Shown: positions 20,240-30,365, counted from the first letter of the stretch. The stretch: DNA of 64,000 bases from Lepidostoma basale (GCA_022606425.2 JAHDVF020001368.1:496001-560000); one strand, 5' to 3'. Notes: generated from the letters alone by a model not told the origin. Numbers and translations are program-made.

Positions 20240-20620
20240 TTTTAATTGTATCTCAATAGAGACGAAGACGTAAACTGGAAACTGAACATGGATGATCAAG
20301 GTGTTTTCAGGACTTATGATCTGTCATTGGTTGGGTTAAGCGCACGCTTTATGTAATTACAACATTCCCCATTCCACCTTTGTTATTTGTGATCATGCAT
20401 GACAAATTTTTGGAAGATGTATATATACTTCAAAATCCATATTTATCTTCACGTGGCAGTTTCAGTCAGCCATCTATGTAGATTTGGTTGCACTTGTGAA
20501 TTTTTTCAAGAATTAACCTATACAACCGACCCACTAACGCCATCTATGGAGAATGATTTTCGGCATTTAGCAAACTACCTTATTAACACAATGTGAAGGC
20601 TGTTGACCAACATATTGTTA
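20240..20620 (+). repeat. Repeat I copy
   Basis: TTGTATCTCAATAGAGACG at the start, TTCAGGACTTATGATC, GGTTGGGTTAAGCGC, TAACGCCATCTATGGAG near the end. About 370 bp without coding potential. Confidence 0.65.
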
Positions 20621-20849
20621 GAAGCCGCTAGGAGTATTATTCCATTCTATATGCCAAAGAATTTTGACCAGAATATTTGAAGACCAAATATTTGTGAATG
20701 TATACTTATACCTGTATACAAATCCTGGATTTACACCAAATGGTGGTTAATGTATTTTATTGACTAATTTGCTATTTTCGAACATTTTTATTTACTTATC
20801 CATTTATCTATTGTTCTCCTCCTAATTTGTATTTCTTATAATATTGCTA

Positions 20850-21070
20850 TTTCAAAGGTAAACGTTTTTTCCAATTATCCCTTTCCTTCTCGCACTCCCT
20901 ACTCTGATTTCACCGTTTATTATTATATATACACATAGAAATTTTATGTTTGTTTAGTTTTTATACTGCCCTGACGAAGCTTGGGTGCAAGCGAAACTAG
21001 TTGGCATCAATATAATAATAACCCTACCGTGGTTAAATACAAAATTTGTTTTATTTATATAATTATTTAA
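20850..21070 (+). repeat. HH3 element arm with intact motif
   Basis: The upstream part (CCCTTTCCTTCTCGCAC) resembles the HH3 copy before 11764. The 68-bp body after the motif (GGCATCAATATAATAATAACC to ATAATTATTT) recurs inverted at 22137-22200. Confidence 0.65.
20963..21015 (+). ncRNA. hammerhead-like motif, HH3, best core with stem I
   Basis: TGCC, CTGACGA (20971-20977), A, stem II GCTTG-GGTG-CAAGC (5 bp perfect), GAAA (20993-20996), CTAGTT, GGCA. Stem I TGCC/GGCA is 4 bp perfect. Predicted cleavage is between 21002 and 21003 (GUU). Confidence 0.6.
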
Positions 21071-21194
21071 AATGTCTAACCACAAAGTGAGTGCTTTATA
21101 TGAAGAATTTATTATAATTGTTTACAATATTGTGTATAGTTTCTACTCCCAATAATTTTGTCTAACTAAGTCTTTCTGTTGTATTTTTTAGTTG

Positions 21195-21245
21195 ATTATA
21201 AGACCTGACGATGCTTACATCGGTTAGTGAAACAGTTATCGCGAC
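21195..21245 (+). ncRNA. hammerhead-like motif, HH2 (decayed)
   Basis: CTGACGA (21205-21211), T, GCTTAC-ATCG-GTTAGT (stem II with defects), GAAA, CAGTTATC. The surrounding HH2 body (GCGACAAAATATATTC) is partial. Confidence 0.4.
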
Positions 21246-21329
21246 AAAATATATTCAATTATGAAATTTATAACAGTGTTTAATTCAAACAGTTAATAAT
21301 GTTGATATTTCAAAATGTTTATCTAAATT

Positions 21330-21775
21330 AAACGATGAAACATCGACAGACTTGTGATGCCAGCTAAAAATTCGCTGTCAAAACAAAAAGTGTTAAAAAA
21401 AAACGTTATATTTATTTCAAATACGTGTATAAAATAGTGAATAATAAGATACAACATAATTCAATATCTTGTGGGTTGTAGTATGGCTGTTGTGTGGCGG
21501 TGATAAATTTTCCGATATCCGAAAGACCTCTTACAGAAAATTTCCTAACCAGTAATTTCCGTTCTCACCTTCCTTAATACAATATGCATTCCGTTACCGG
21601 TCGCCATACCCCGTAGCTCACAACCCTACAGGGGTGGTTCCATTCTTCTCTAGGGCTGGCCAATCTTTCCTGGGGAATTTTTTATCATCTTTAAACTGAG
21701 ATTTGATAAAAAAAAGTATTTTTTACAAAATATAACAAAATATGTATAATCATTTTATCGATTTTAATATACGGA
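21330..21775. other. No gene recognised
   Basis: Has a short GC-richer patch at 21590-21690 (GTTACCGGTCGCCATACC, CAACCCTACAGGGGTGG). No family identified. Confidence 0.4.
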
Positions 21776-21860
21776 GACCTTCGTGGCAGAGTGGCAAGTT
21801 CTATAACTGCCACATCGAAAGTCCCGGGTTCAATTCCCGGCATTGGGCAATTCCGCATAC
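21776..21860 (+). mobile_element. SINE-C head
   Basis: GACCTTCGTGGCAGAGTGGC (A box) and GGGTTCAATTCCCGG, a perfect B box. The body is lost after GGCATTGGGC and is replaced by a LINE-G fragment. Confidence 0.75.
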
Positions 21861-22136
21861 AAGAGACAGCTTACTGACACTCCGCTCATTTTGACACCTA
21901 CATCCAACCCTTTTAGCTCTTTTATACATTTGTCCATATACAGATTAAATAATCACGGGGACACTACGCAAACCCTGTTTGACACCTTTATTGATATCAA
22001 ACCAGGCTGTAAGATCTCCATTTACTCTGACACTAGCAGTGCTTTTCGTGTATAGCGACTTAATTGCCGTGATCAGTTTTGTACTTATTCCATATTCAGA
22101 CAATATTTTCCACAACTTTTCTCTATTAACGTAATT
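21861..22136 (-). mobile_element. LINE-G fragment, RT palm region
   Basis: The minus strand encodes VNREKLWKILSEYGISTKL then NGDLTAWFDINKGVKQGL, the RT blocks before the catalytic YADD/FADD box of RTE/CR1 elements. A frameshift follows. It is out of order with the next LINE-G piece, so it is rearranged or a separate copy. Confidence 0.7.
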
Positions 22137-22200
22137 TTAAATAATTATATAAATTAAACAATTTTGTATTTAACCACGGTAGGGTTATTATATTGATGCC
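22137..22200 (-). repeat. HH3 body arm ending at the predicted cleavage site
   Basis: Inverted copy of 21003-21066 (TTTAACCACGGTAGGGTTA, TTATTGATGCC). It ends at the base pairing with 21003, the first base after the predicted hammerhead cut. LINE-G resumes at 22203. Confidence 0.7.
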
Positions 22201-22202
22201 AA

Positions 22203-22590
22203 TTCGGTATTGGTAACCATTTCTGTCCAGGGATTTCTGAGCATTCGCTTCTAGTCTGTTCATTGAGTTGACTTATAAGGTCCACGTTTCACATCCATAT
22301 AATAAAACAGACCACTCATAGCTTTGTTCATTCTCAGGCGGAGTTTCAAATTTATGTTATCATTGCAGAAGAGTAATTTCATTTTATTCAATGTAACTCT
22401 TACTGCCTCAATTCTGCATTTTATCTCTACATCTGAGCCAAGAGATTGCGTTAGTATGCTGCCGAGGTATTTAAATTTCTCCACCTTTTCAACGTAACGG
22501 CCGTTCAAATGCAATACTGACCCACTGTAATCAAGCTGTTTGAATGTCATCCATTTGGTTTTACTGACATTTATTGTTAGCCCAAATCTT
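22203..22590 (-). mobile_element. LINE-G fragment, post-RT region
   Basis: A 96-codon frame (22550-22260) encodes VEKVEKFKYLGSILTQSLG, EAVRVTLNKMKLLF and a NINLKLRLR block, preceded by SKTKWMTF. A plus-strand relative lies at 37050-37505. Confidence 0.8.
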
Positions 22591-22610
22591 TATACGAGTA
22601 TGTTAAAAAT

Positions 22611-23205
22611 ATTCTTCTTCTTTTAATAGATCTGACGATCTGTGACACAGAAATCATATCTCATCGGATGATGAGATCCAGCTGTCCCTCCATCTCTTAG
22701 GCGGTCTTCCAGGTGGGCGGTGTCCGGAGGGGATTTCATAAGCGGCTGTATATGCAAGTCTGTCACCATCCATTCGGGCTACATTGTCCCTCCAGTATCT
22801 TCTTCTAGATCTACTCCACTGAACGATATCCTCTATTTCGCAAGTTTTTCTTATGTCTACGTTGCGGACACGATCTCGGAGGGTTTTTCTGGTAATTGAT
22901 CTTAGGACCTTCATCTTCGATGTTCTTAATAGTCCCTTGTTTCGTACAGTGTCGACCCGCGTCTCTACAGCGTACGTCATGATAGGTCGCACGCATGTTT
23001 TATATATTCTGATATTGCTGTCGATACGCATGTGCTTGTTCTTCCAGACCAGATTCTTCAGGCATCCTGACACGGTAGAGGCTTTACTGACTTGTTCTCG
23101 TACTTCGGTATAAAGGTCATTTTGGCTGCAGATCTCTACTCCCAAATATCTGAAACTCATTACTTGCTCCACAGGTATATCGTCAACAGTCAGTTTGGAA
23201 AAAAT
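22611..23205 (-). mobile_element. LINE-B 3' end with 172-codon ORF2 tail
   Basis: (TTC)n tail at 22611-22622. The frame 23172-22654 encodes MEQVMSFRYLGVEICS, YKTCVRPIMTYAVET, MKVLRSITRKTLRDRVRN, WSRSRRRYWRDNVARMDGD and a GRPPKRWRDSW end. Typical C-terminal region of an RTE/CR1-like ORF2. The RT core is missing. Confidence 0.85.
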
Positions 23206-23592
23206 ATATTTAAAAAATATTATTAACGTATTATTATGATGTTGGCTACCCTGATTTCCACCATATTCCGTATCTCATATCCTGTATTACGAAACTACTC
23301 CGCACTAGCTGGAACTCTTACCGTCTCCTTTAATCACAGGACAGATTGCGTTGTCAGGGAGGGTATCACGAACACGAAGTATTATTGCGTGTTATTTGTG
23401 ATCCCGCACCGACTGTGGGATGAGCTGATTTATTTCTATGTGCACACATTGTCTACCGTAACTGAAATATTGTTATACGCATAGAAAATAACCAAAATTA
23501 ACGCCTCGTGAAGTTTTAATCAAGATTTGTTTTAAAACATTAAAATGAGTTTTTATTCTTAAACGATTATTAATATTTTGAGCGACTTGTAG
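23206..23592. other. No gene recognised
   Basis: An 82-codon plus frame (23236-23484) has no recognised domain. The base composition is moderate. Possibly unique DNA. Confidence 0.35.
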
Positions 23593-23870
23593 TTTTAAGG
23601 ATTAATTTTATCTCAATAGAGACAAAGATGTAAATTGTTTTCTGGGAACAGAATATGGTGGCCGAGGCGCTTACAGGACTTGTATGGTGACTTACGTGGT
23701 CAAAAGAAGGGCGGAATGGGGAATGTTGTTGAACATAAAGCGATCTCTCAACCCAACCAATGAAAGGTCATAAGTCCTGTAAGCGCCTCGGCCACCATAT
23801 TCTGTTCCCAGAAAACAATTTACATCTTCGTCTCTATTGAGATACAATTAATCTTTATAAAATAATAATT
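23593..23870. repeat. Repeat I foldback
   Basis: TTTATCTCAATAGAGACAAAG to GGCGCTTACAGGACTT, then the same text inverted ending CTCTATTGAGATACAATT. The arms are about 100 bp with a 60-bp centre. Two head-to-head Repeat I copies. Confidence 0.75.
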
Positions 23871-24002
23871 TATCCGTAATGGGTAAAAACCAGTATTTGT
23901 CTACAAGAATTTGTATACTCGTATATTCAAAATGTTATTATTAATATCTTCAAGATTTTCTACTCTCATGAATAACTCAATATAACATTTGATATATACA
24001 CA

Positions 24003-24050
24003 CGAAGCGAAGCATGGAACTTGCAAAGGATGGATGAAAGTAGAATATTT
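24003..24050 (+). mobile_element. LINE-A internal scrap
   Basis: GAAGCGAAGCATGGAACTTG then GGATGAAAGTAGAAT: the SEAWNLQRMDESR segment only. Confidence 0.6.
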
Positions 24051-24364
24051 ACAAATTATTTTCTGAGGTTTTTTGATAGGCATTTAAGAAAAAACTAACA
24101 ACAAGAATATATTTTTTGGATTAATAATATTGTGATAACACTTTTTGAGAACCTTATTTACGTTTTTTAAAACATAAATATATAAAACTTTTTATTTTAT
24201 TTTTACAACGCAAATACGTATTTAAATCCATATAAATAGTAATTAAAACTGCGGTAAAAATAATTTTTACCTTTTTTCGTATTAATAAATGTATTTTTTT
24301 TAAATTAAATTGTTGAATAATGATATAATACATTTTTGCGTTTTTTGAGATTAAGATTAAAAAT

Positions 24365-24575
24365 TGAAAATTGGAAAACGTGGCATGATCAAATAAATCA
24401 AATATTGAATGTCGGTCATGTGAGGAGTCAGAGAAATCGACGCGCGTGCATGACACGATGTATGAATGTTGAGGAATCGTTAGAAATATGTCAGGAAAGA
24501 AAAGTGTGGCAGTCCATTCTTTCTTCCTACCCCTTCGGAGAGACGGCGTGATGGTTTGTTAGTTAAGATTAAAAA
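24365..24575 (+). mobile_element. LINE-A 3' end
   Basis: The frame encodes KTWHDQINQILNVGHVRSQ, then RRACMTRCMNVEE and QSILSSYPFGETA, ending GAGAGACGGCGTGATGG then TTTGTTAGTT. Well preserved but short. Confidence 0.8.
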
Positions 24576-24599
24576 TTTATAATATAATTCAATTACTGT

Positions 24600-24745
24600 T
24601 AGAATCAACGTGCGTGTATGACTCGCTGTATGAATGTGGAGGAATCTATTAAATAGAGAGATGTGCCAGGATAGAGTATTGTGATGGTCCATTCTCTCTT
24701 CCTACCCCTAGGGGGAAACGGCGTGATGGTTTGTTGTTGTTGTAT
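24600..24745 (+). mobile_element. LINE-A 3' end, (TTG)n-tailed subfamily
   Basis: RACMTRCMNVEE-like coding, GGGAAACGGCGTGATGG, then TTTGTTGTTGTTGTA. The tail type matches the copy at 62948. Confidence 0.75.
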
Positions 24746-24989
24746 TACTGTTAATATTCTACATTAAAATGTACCTTTAACAAATATTGATCATTTTTTT
24801 TTTTTTAAATGAAGTTTTATTTGAGTTCTAATCCAATGGGGTAAGTTTGCAACAAACTGTTAAATTTTTGCTGGTTCTTTTAATTCCACTTGGGCCTTTT
24901 TAATGTGGTAGTTTCCTGTTGCTTTCCATATTCATGAACAGCAAGTAATTTGAACACAATTACTGTATACAACGTTTTAACAATTGATC

Positions 24990-25064
24990 CTCATGACATG
25001 TGATAGGTAGCTAGTCTATCGCCATTTTATTGTCACTGAAATTCTATACCAGACCAAAGATAAT
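24990..25064 (-). mobile_element. SINE-C, 3' part (split copy)
   Basis: CATGACATGTGATAGGTAGC, then CCATTTTATTGTCACTG and ACCAGACCAAAGATAAT. It is one half of a SINE interrupted by LINE-D. The other half is 25594-25685. Confidence 0.85.
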
Positions 25065-25599
25065 AAAGACTCAGAAAAAAAATTCTGAGGTATCTCTACA
25101 TGAGGGAGTATGATAGCTATCTGTGGCTCTATCCTCACAACATTTCTTTCTGCAGCTTCGAAGAGATGGGCATCTCATAACCCATTTCTTTAGATTACTC
25201 AGGGGATATTTCGAGAACTCGGCCGTGCTGGAGGGTGTTCGGCTTTTTGTCCCCGATAGATATCTCCGACAGCGACAGCACAGATTGTTTTACCTACCGG
25301 CCACCAGAACCAATCTGCCTCTGGTGACACCGGTGGGAAGAGCAATTAATCTTCTGAACGCGGTCTCCTCGGAGATCGACGTCTTTCGTATTAGTGAAAG
25401 TACGTTCAGAAGGCAAATACTCTTAATACTGGAGAGTATCCTGTCTTCCTAATGTTGAACCATCTCTCATGCGTTTCTGATAGTATACTATACACATTAT
25501 ATTATTTTACCTGTTCTCAATAGATGCCTTAAAAAATAATTTTGTAATGTCTGTTGATAAAATAAACCGATTTGATTAGATTTGATTTGATTTGATAAT
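25059..25599 (+). mobile_element. LINE-D insertion in a SINE, with target duplication
   Basis: The insert 25065-25593 is flanked by GATAAT (25059-25064 and 25594-25599). It encodes KKILRYLYMREYDS, then the 109-codon frame 25123-25452 with RDGHLITHFFRLLRGYF, ENSAVLEGVRLFVPDR, RLFYLPATRTNLPLVTP and NAVSSEIDVFRI, a jockey-like RT C-terminus. The 3' tail is GATTAGATTTGATTTGATTT. 5'-truncated. Confidence 0.88.
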
Positions 25600-25685
25600 G
25601 TGACAATCGCACTGCAATCGCCGGAAATCAAACCCGAGACCTTCGGTATGGCAGTCATAGCTCTTGCCAGTCTGCTACGAAGTTC
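25594..25685 (-). mobile_element. SINE-C, head (split copy)
   Basis: Minus strand: GAACTTCGTAGCAGACTGG (A box region), then the B box GGTTTGATTTCC and the CGATTGCAGTGCGATTGTC block. Joins the half at 24990. Confidence 0.8.
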
Positions 25686-26228
25686 GTTAAATATTATAAC
25701 TATTGATAGAGAAATTCTTTATAGCCTGAAAGCAAATGATAACTTCAAATTATCCATCGACAGCAAAAAAACAGTTAATTTGCTACGGCGCTTTAAGTGA
25801 TACAAAAAATATAACATACATTACGTTCCTCTATAATTCTAGATGGATTCCATGGACGAGGCTCCAATACAGGCGCCATAAAGATCGTTCTATTTTCAAA
25901 CGGTTTCCCGCGCCAAACGAGTTCATAGACGAATGACCCTTTATTTTTAGTATCTTCTTTATAGAACAGTGCAAGATAGGTACTTACTGAAACCCCCTAT
26001 AGCCTACATGGGTGTACTTTAGCACTACATATACATAAAATACTAACGTGAATAGACTTTCATAAACGTATTTCACGGGGTGTTTTTTTAAATAAGTTAC
26101 ACTTGTAAAAATATTTGAAAAATTTATTAAAATTACATTTAAAAGTACTTTTCATTTCATCTTTTAATATTCATTGAATACTGAGATACTACGGGCACAT
26201 ATAACGGAGACCACCAGACCACACAGTA
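25686..26228. other. No gene recognised
   Basis: Includes a less AT-rich patch 25835-25930 (GATGGATTCCATGGACG, CCGCGCCAAACGAG). No frame or repeat identified. Confidence 0.4.
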
Positions 26229-26229
26229 G

Positions 26230-26615
26230 TTCGGTACCTATTTGGCAAAAGGTCCCAACTGCTTTTTTATGGATTTTACAGGAGAGCCAAAATATGATTT
26301 TACATTATTTTCATTATTTATAAAAATGTTATTTTTGTTCCAAATTGTTAATTTCAAATGTCAATTTACGTAGCATAACGTTATCTACAAGATATACTCG
26401 TATTAGTAACTAAATTCAAAAAAAATATATATAATATAAATATATTTAAAAAAAAAATAGGGGTTGAATACATAAAAAATACATAAAAAAATGTAATAAA
26501 AAAAGTACAGCTCTAACGTTTTGTCAAAACATAAAGTGTGCAAAAATAATACTGATGGTATATTTAACTCAATTTCACAAAAGACACATCTGGGACCTTT
26601 TGCCAAATAAGTACT
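26230..26615. repeat. Foldback of about 390 bp
   Basis: TATTTGGCAAAAGGTCCCA (26247-26265) is inverted at 26587-26609 (TGGGACCTTTTGCCAAATA). The interior is very AT-rich with a TATATAT tract. No target duplication was identified. Confidence 0.65.
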
Positions 26616-26617
26616 GA

Positions 26618-26815
26618 TATAGAGTCGTCAACCATCCAGAGGAAGACCTAGGAACACGTGGATGATTCAGTGCAATAGCGTCTTGCAGAAAAATGGCTTG
26701 AATGAGGGCGATACTTAGAACCGTTCGACGTACAGCCTGAGATCGAGAAGAGCCAACCCTAACAGTCAATACAGACGATAAGTTTGGATAGCGCCAGGAA
26801 GAAGAAGAAGAATAG
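26618..26815 (+). mobile_element. LINE 3' end with GAA tail
   Basis: One plus frame reads SSGRPRNTWMIQCNSVLQKN then SLRSRRANP, the RTE-like C-terminus with shifts, and the tail is GGAAGAAGAAGAAGAA. Confidence 0.6.
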
Positions 26816-26849
26816 AATCATTGAATATCGTTTCCCATTACATCGTCCA

Positions 26850-26935
26850 TGTTAAACGTTTTATTTAATTATTATTTAAAATGAACATCCATCAAGAGAT
26901 TTCAGTAAAATCATTTGATTATCTTAAACGTTTTA
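26850..26935 (+). repeat. HH7/HH8 body fragment without motif
   Basis: ACGTTTTATTTAATTATTA, TTTAAAATGAAC then CATCAAGAGATTTCAGTAAAA: the downstream body shared by HH5, HH7 and HH8 copies. Confidence 0.5.
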
Positions 26936-27199
26936 ACCTATCCAGTGATATGGCGGTAATGTACGTTTGCGCCTTTAAATAATTCATTACAATTTTTTCC
27001 CGAATACCAACGAACGATAGTGGCATCTTGAACCATTTTAACAAATGTACGAAGTTTTTAGCAATGATACTATAATACTGATGGAGTAATTCACTTTTTT
27101 AATATACCGTGACGTCATCATTATCATGTTGACTATCAACTTTTTAATGTCAGGCTGCGATTTATGTGTAATTTAAACATGAAAATAATAATTTTAAAT

Positions 27200-27312
27200 A
27201 AATAATAATACACTTAGTATTTGTATAAAAACCACTTTATTTGGGAATACCAATCGTTTTCCCGAATACAAACCGATTGGTGTTCCCAAATAAAATGGTT
27301 TTGATACAAACA
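27200..27312. repeat. HH3-like foldback remnant
   Basis: Arms ACCACTTTATTTGGGAAT-ACCAATCG and CGATTGGTGTTCCCAAATA-AAATGGT about a 20-bp centre. CAAACCGATTGG recalls the HH3 stem III and cut site, but the catalytic boxes are lost. Confidence 0.55.
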
Positions 27313-27435
27313 CTAGTTGTATTTTTATTTAATTAATTTGTGAAAAGAAAAAGAAGATTTTGCATTTCTTATTTTCTTGACATATTCCTGATATGTTAAA
27401 TAAATTAATAATATGTTCTGATACACCGATGGTTG

Positions 27436-27975
27436 ACTGAAAAAACATTTATAACTGTTAATGAAAAAACTTTGTTTTTTTATCATAATTGTATTTATTT
27501 TACGACAGTTGTTTCATCAACCAATCGTCACCTGAGAGTAAGAGGGTTCCAACTAACAAAATTTCATATTTGGCTTTTTTTCGTGAAAATGGTTCTTACT
27601 AACCTTATCTATACGTACAATTAAAAAAAAACATGTAATAGTATCGTCATTTTGATGTTACGAAAAGAATCAAGTTCCGTCTGATCATTCAAAACACACG
27701 ATTCACTGAAGAAGGATTCATTTACACTTAAAACTTTATTATTCCAACTGTCGCCAGAGAAAATTTCATCTGCTTCAGATGGAACCCTTTTATTCCAAGG
27801 TACACACCCGAAACCAACAAAACTTTGACTTCATTTTTCTCAGCTTTTTACTTTTGACAGTTGGAACCTTCTTACTCTCAGGTGACGCAATGTTGACATC
27901 ATCAGGTGTTGCAATAAATACAATTGTGATTTAAAAACAAAGTTTTTTCATTAACAGTTATAGTTTTTTCATTAA
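27436..27975. repeat. HH2 copy split by a TIR element
   Basis: Left half ends ...GTTTCATCAACCAAT, right half resumes CAATGTTGACATCATCAGG. Removing the insert and one CAAT restores the HH2 minus-strand motif. Outer arms AACTGTTAATGAAAAAAC mirror each other. Confidence 0.8.
27522..27891. mobile_element. TIR element, 362 bp, 4-bp target duplication
   Basis: The element is 27526-27887. TIRs CGTCACCTGAGAGTAAGA(G/A)-GGTTCCAACT are 29 bp with one mismatch, and the flanks are CAAT on both sides. No transposase; a MITE. The superfamily is not assigned. Confidence 0.85.
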
Positions 27976-28494
27976 GTATCGTAGTGTTTTTGCCAAAACA
28001 ATGGACTATTTGAAAAACATTTCTCTCTAAATCCCTTCATATTGATTTTTTGTAGTAGTTACATAATTTTGACCTAAATTTTTTTATTGAGTTCGAAAAA
28101 CCCCTCTCCCGGACAAGTTAATAATTTGTACCTTTCATTGTTTGTTTAATTTGTTATATATATTATAGCTTTTTTTCCTTCTCGTATCCTAATAAATCCT
28201 CCCTCTCTAGCTGTGCAAAACAACTCCCACACAATTTTTAAGTCAATCCAATTTCTTATTTATCCTATGCGGTCCTTACAACATAAGTTGACCTTTCCTT
28301 TATTTTGAGATATAAAAATGTTTAAAAAGTCAAAGTAATAATCCAAATTTAATTTAAAATCCGTGTACCATGTAGGCTGAGTTTCAGATTTTTATATAAG
28401 TAAGAATTATTTAGTTAATACTGCTTTTCATCCCCAGGACATCAGAGTAACTTATCATTTAATATTTAATTTATTTATAATTAGAATTTTTTGT

Positions 28495-28862
28495 TCCTTT
28501 AATAACAATTTACTAAATTACTCCTTATGTCTTTTGGTAGTTCATTGTAAAGTTTCAGTCCATTGTTCAATATCCTTGATTGTCCTGTCTTAGTTCGTGC
28601 ATTCGGTAAGTGATATCTGTCACAGTTCCTGGTCCAGTGTCTGTGTATGTCTGAATTTTTAGTTAATTTGTAGCTGCTGTCTATTGGCTTTTCCATGGTC
28701 ACTCTGTGTACAATTTTTAAGGTCTCATATTTGGTCAGGTCTGATATGTTCATTTGTTTTGTTTGTCTGTAAACTTGTATGGTTGGGGTAAGATAGGTAA
28801 TGTTATGTGCTAATTTTTTTTTTATTATGTTGTCTTCGGAGTCTGGAGATGTCCTTTTGGTG
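28495..28862 (-). mobile_element. LINE-K fragment, second copy
   Basis: The 84-codon frame 28753-28499 encodes ISDLTKYETLKIVHRVT, RHWTRNCDRYHLPNARTK and LNNGLKLYNELPKD. Over 90% alike by eye to 5746-6100. The start is interrupted at 28830. Confidence 0.8.
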
Positions 28863-28935
28863 ATTTTTGAACTTTTTTAATTTTGAAACTCTGTTTTAAT
28901 ACGTATTACAATTTATAAATTTATTTCCATGAATT

Positions 28936-28988
28936 TGTCAGGACAGCTGTTTCGCCAAATTATAACCTACATATCGTCAGATGTAAAA
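28936..28988 (-). ncRNA. hammerhead-like motif, HH2 variant
   Basis: CTGACGA (28980-28974), T, a poor stem II, GGC, GAAA (28953-28950), CAGCTGTC, CTGAC. Core and cut site are intact, stem II is decayed. Confidence 0.4.
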
Positions 28989-29324
28989 ACAGTTATTGAT
29001 ATTGTAGTGTCATAGTTTGTTGGCCTAAGCAATGGATGAGTTAATTATTTTTATTAAAATTGTGTTTTGCGACACCCTGTGTCTTAAGGGGATTAAGGTT
29101 ATTTCACTATACAGGTCCGTACCGGCTTGGCTGCTAACAAAGCACGCTGTGAAATAAGAAGGAAAGAAGCAGAACAAATGCAGCAGGATTCAACTGCTGA
29201 ACAGCGAAAATAGATTTAAAAGTTTCAAAGGTATTATATGAAAAGCCAACTTCATGATAGAGGGGCTATGGTTATTCAACATTTTTCCATGCTTGATCGG
29301 CATAATCTGGTTATCAAAAATTAT

Positions 29325-29580
29325 AAATTAATTAAAATGAAAGTAACAAAAATATTATTTATATTGACTTCACCTAGGTTTATAACTTTGACCAGTTTTG
29401 GCAGCTCTCTGCCATCTTTTGGTCAAATTCCCAGAAATCGGTTGAAGCCATAAATCTAAGTATGTATAATCAAACTAAGTATACGAGTATAATGAAGGAA
29501 TTTTTAAGATTTTTTTAAATTAACTTTGTTTTTTTTAAATTTCATGATAGAAATTCACTGTAAATAATGAGAAAAAAACT
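29325..29580 (-). repeat. HH5 element, decayed motif
   Basis: GACCAGTTTTGGCAGC then TCTGCCATCTTTTGG at 29390-29425 is the HH5 stem II with mutated GAAA. A separate body piece (CATGATAGAAATTCAC) lies at 29540. Confidence 0.5.
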
Positions 29581-29589
29581 AATAATAAT

Positions 29590-29655
29590 CAATATTTTTT
29601 TTATTTGGTCATGCCATGTCTTCCTTGGCCTTCCTCGACTTCTTTTTCCATCTTA
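29590..29655 (-). mobile_element. LINE-A internal fragment
   Basis: ATTTGGTCATGCCATGTC, CTTCCTCGACTTCTTTTTCC: antisense to the GRPRKTWHDQI region. It faces the sense fragment that follows. Confidence 0.6.
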
Positions 29656-29659
29656 AAGG

Positions 29660-29825
29660 CGCCTATGTTCAGTAGAAACAATCGACGAGCGTTCATGTCA
29701 CGATGTGTGAATGTAGAAGAGGCGCGAGAGTAATGTCAGGATAGAACAATGTGGCGATCCATCCTCGCTGCCTACCCCTCTGGAGAAATGGCGTGATGGT
29801 TAGTTAGTTAGTTAATTAGTTATTT
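29660..29825 (+). mobile_element. LINE-A 3' end, head-to-head with the previous fragment
   Basis: NNRRAFMSRCVNVEEARE-like coding, then GAAATGGCGTGATGG and (TTAG)n. Together with 29590-29655 it is an inverted junction of one subfamily. Confidence 0.7.
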
Positions 29826-29829
29826 AATT

Positions 29830-30000
29830 AATTAGTAAGTTAGATTTATTACAGTTTATGGAAATGTCATGTTTCACCTTTCTGAGGCATTATCAAATGT
29901 TCCGATAAACTGTAATAAAGCTTCTATAAAACAGAGATTTTCATTGTTATCAATTGTTTAATATGGAGTTTTATATCATTGCTCAAGAAACGATAAACTA
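29830..30000 (-). repeat. HH6 element
   Basis: ATGTCATGTTTCACC, TTCTGAGGCATTATCAAATG (29870-29905), then the body in plus sense AAGCTTCTATAAAACAGAG and ATATGGAGTTTTATATC. Confidence 0.6.
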
Positions 30001-30365
30001 CCGATTGCTCTGTGTGCCCGAACTAGAAGTATTTCTTTAAAAATGCAGGGTATTTTGTCGAGGGATTCATTGGTATTGCATGACCCATATAGCCGGATGC
30101 TGTGATAATAAAGGCAACTCCTCCTAGACGAGGATACAGTTTGAGATCTGATTTATGTCCTTCCTGGGGGGTAATGCTCGAGTTAGAAGGCCTCTCACGT
30201 GCGGACCCGTTCTCAGGCGGGTGCTTGAGCAAATTACACTTAGTATGTATTGTGGGTCGGCCTCCAGAACAGCTTTCCTTTCAACTTTGAAGAGAGCTGC
30301 GAGGTTTTTGTTCATTCACTCTTTGCATCATTCATTCATTCATTTTTTCTGTAACGTAGTTTTCG
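30001..30365 (-). other. Unassigned coding-like segment
   Basis: A 69-codon minus frame (30232-30023) with a protein-like LYPRLGGVAFIITASGYMG stretch. No family recognised and no splice or tail context. It could be a fragment of a mobile element not otherwise present. Confidence 0.25.
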
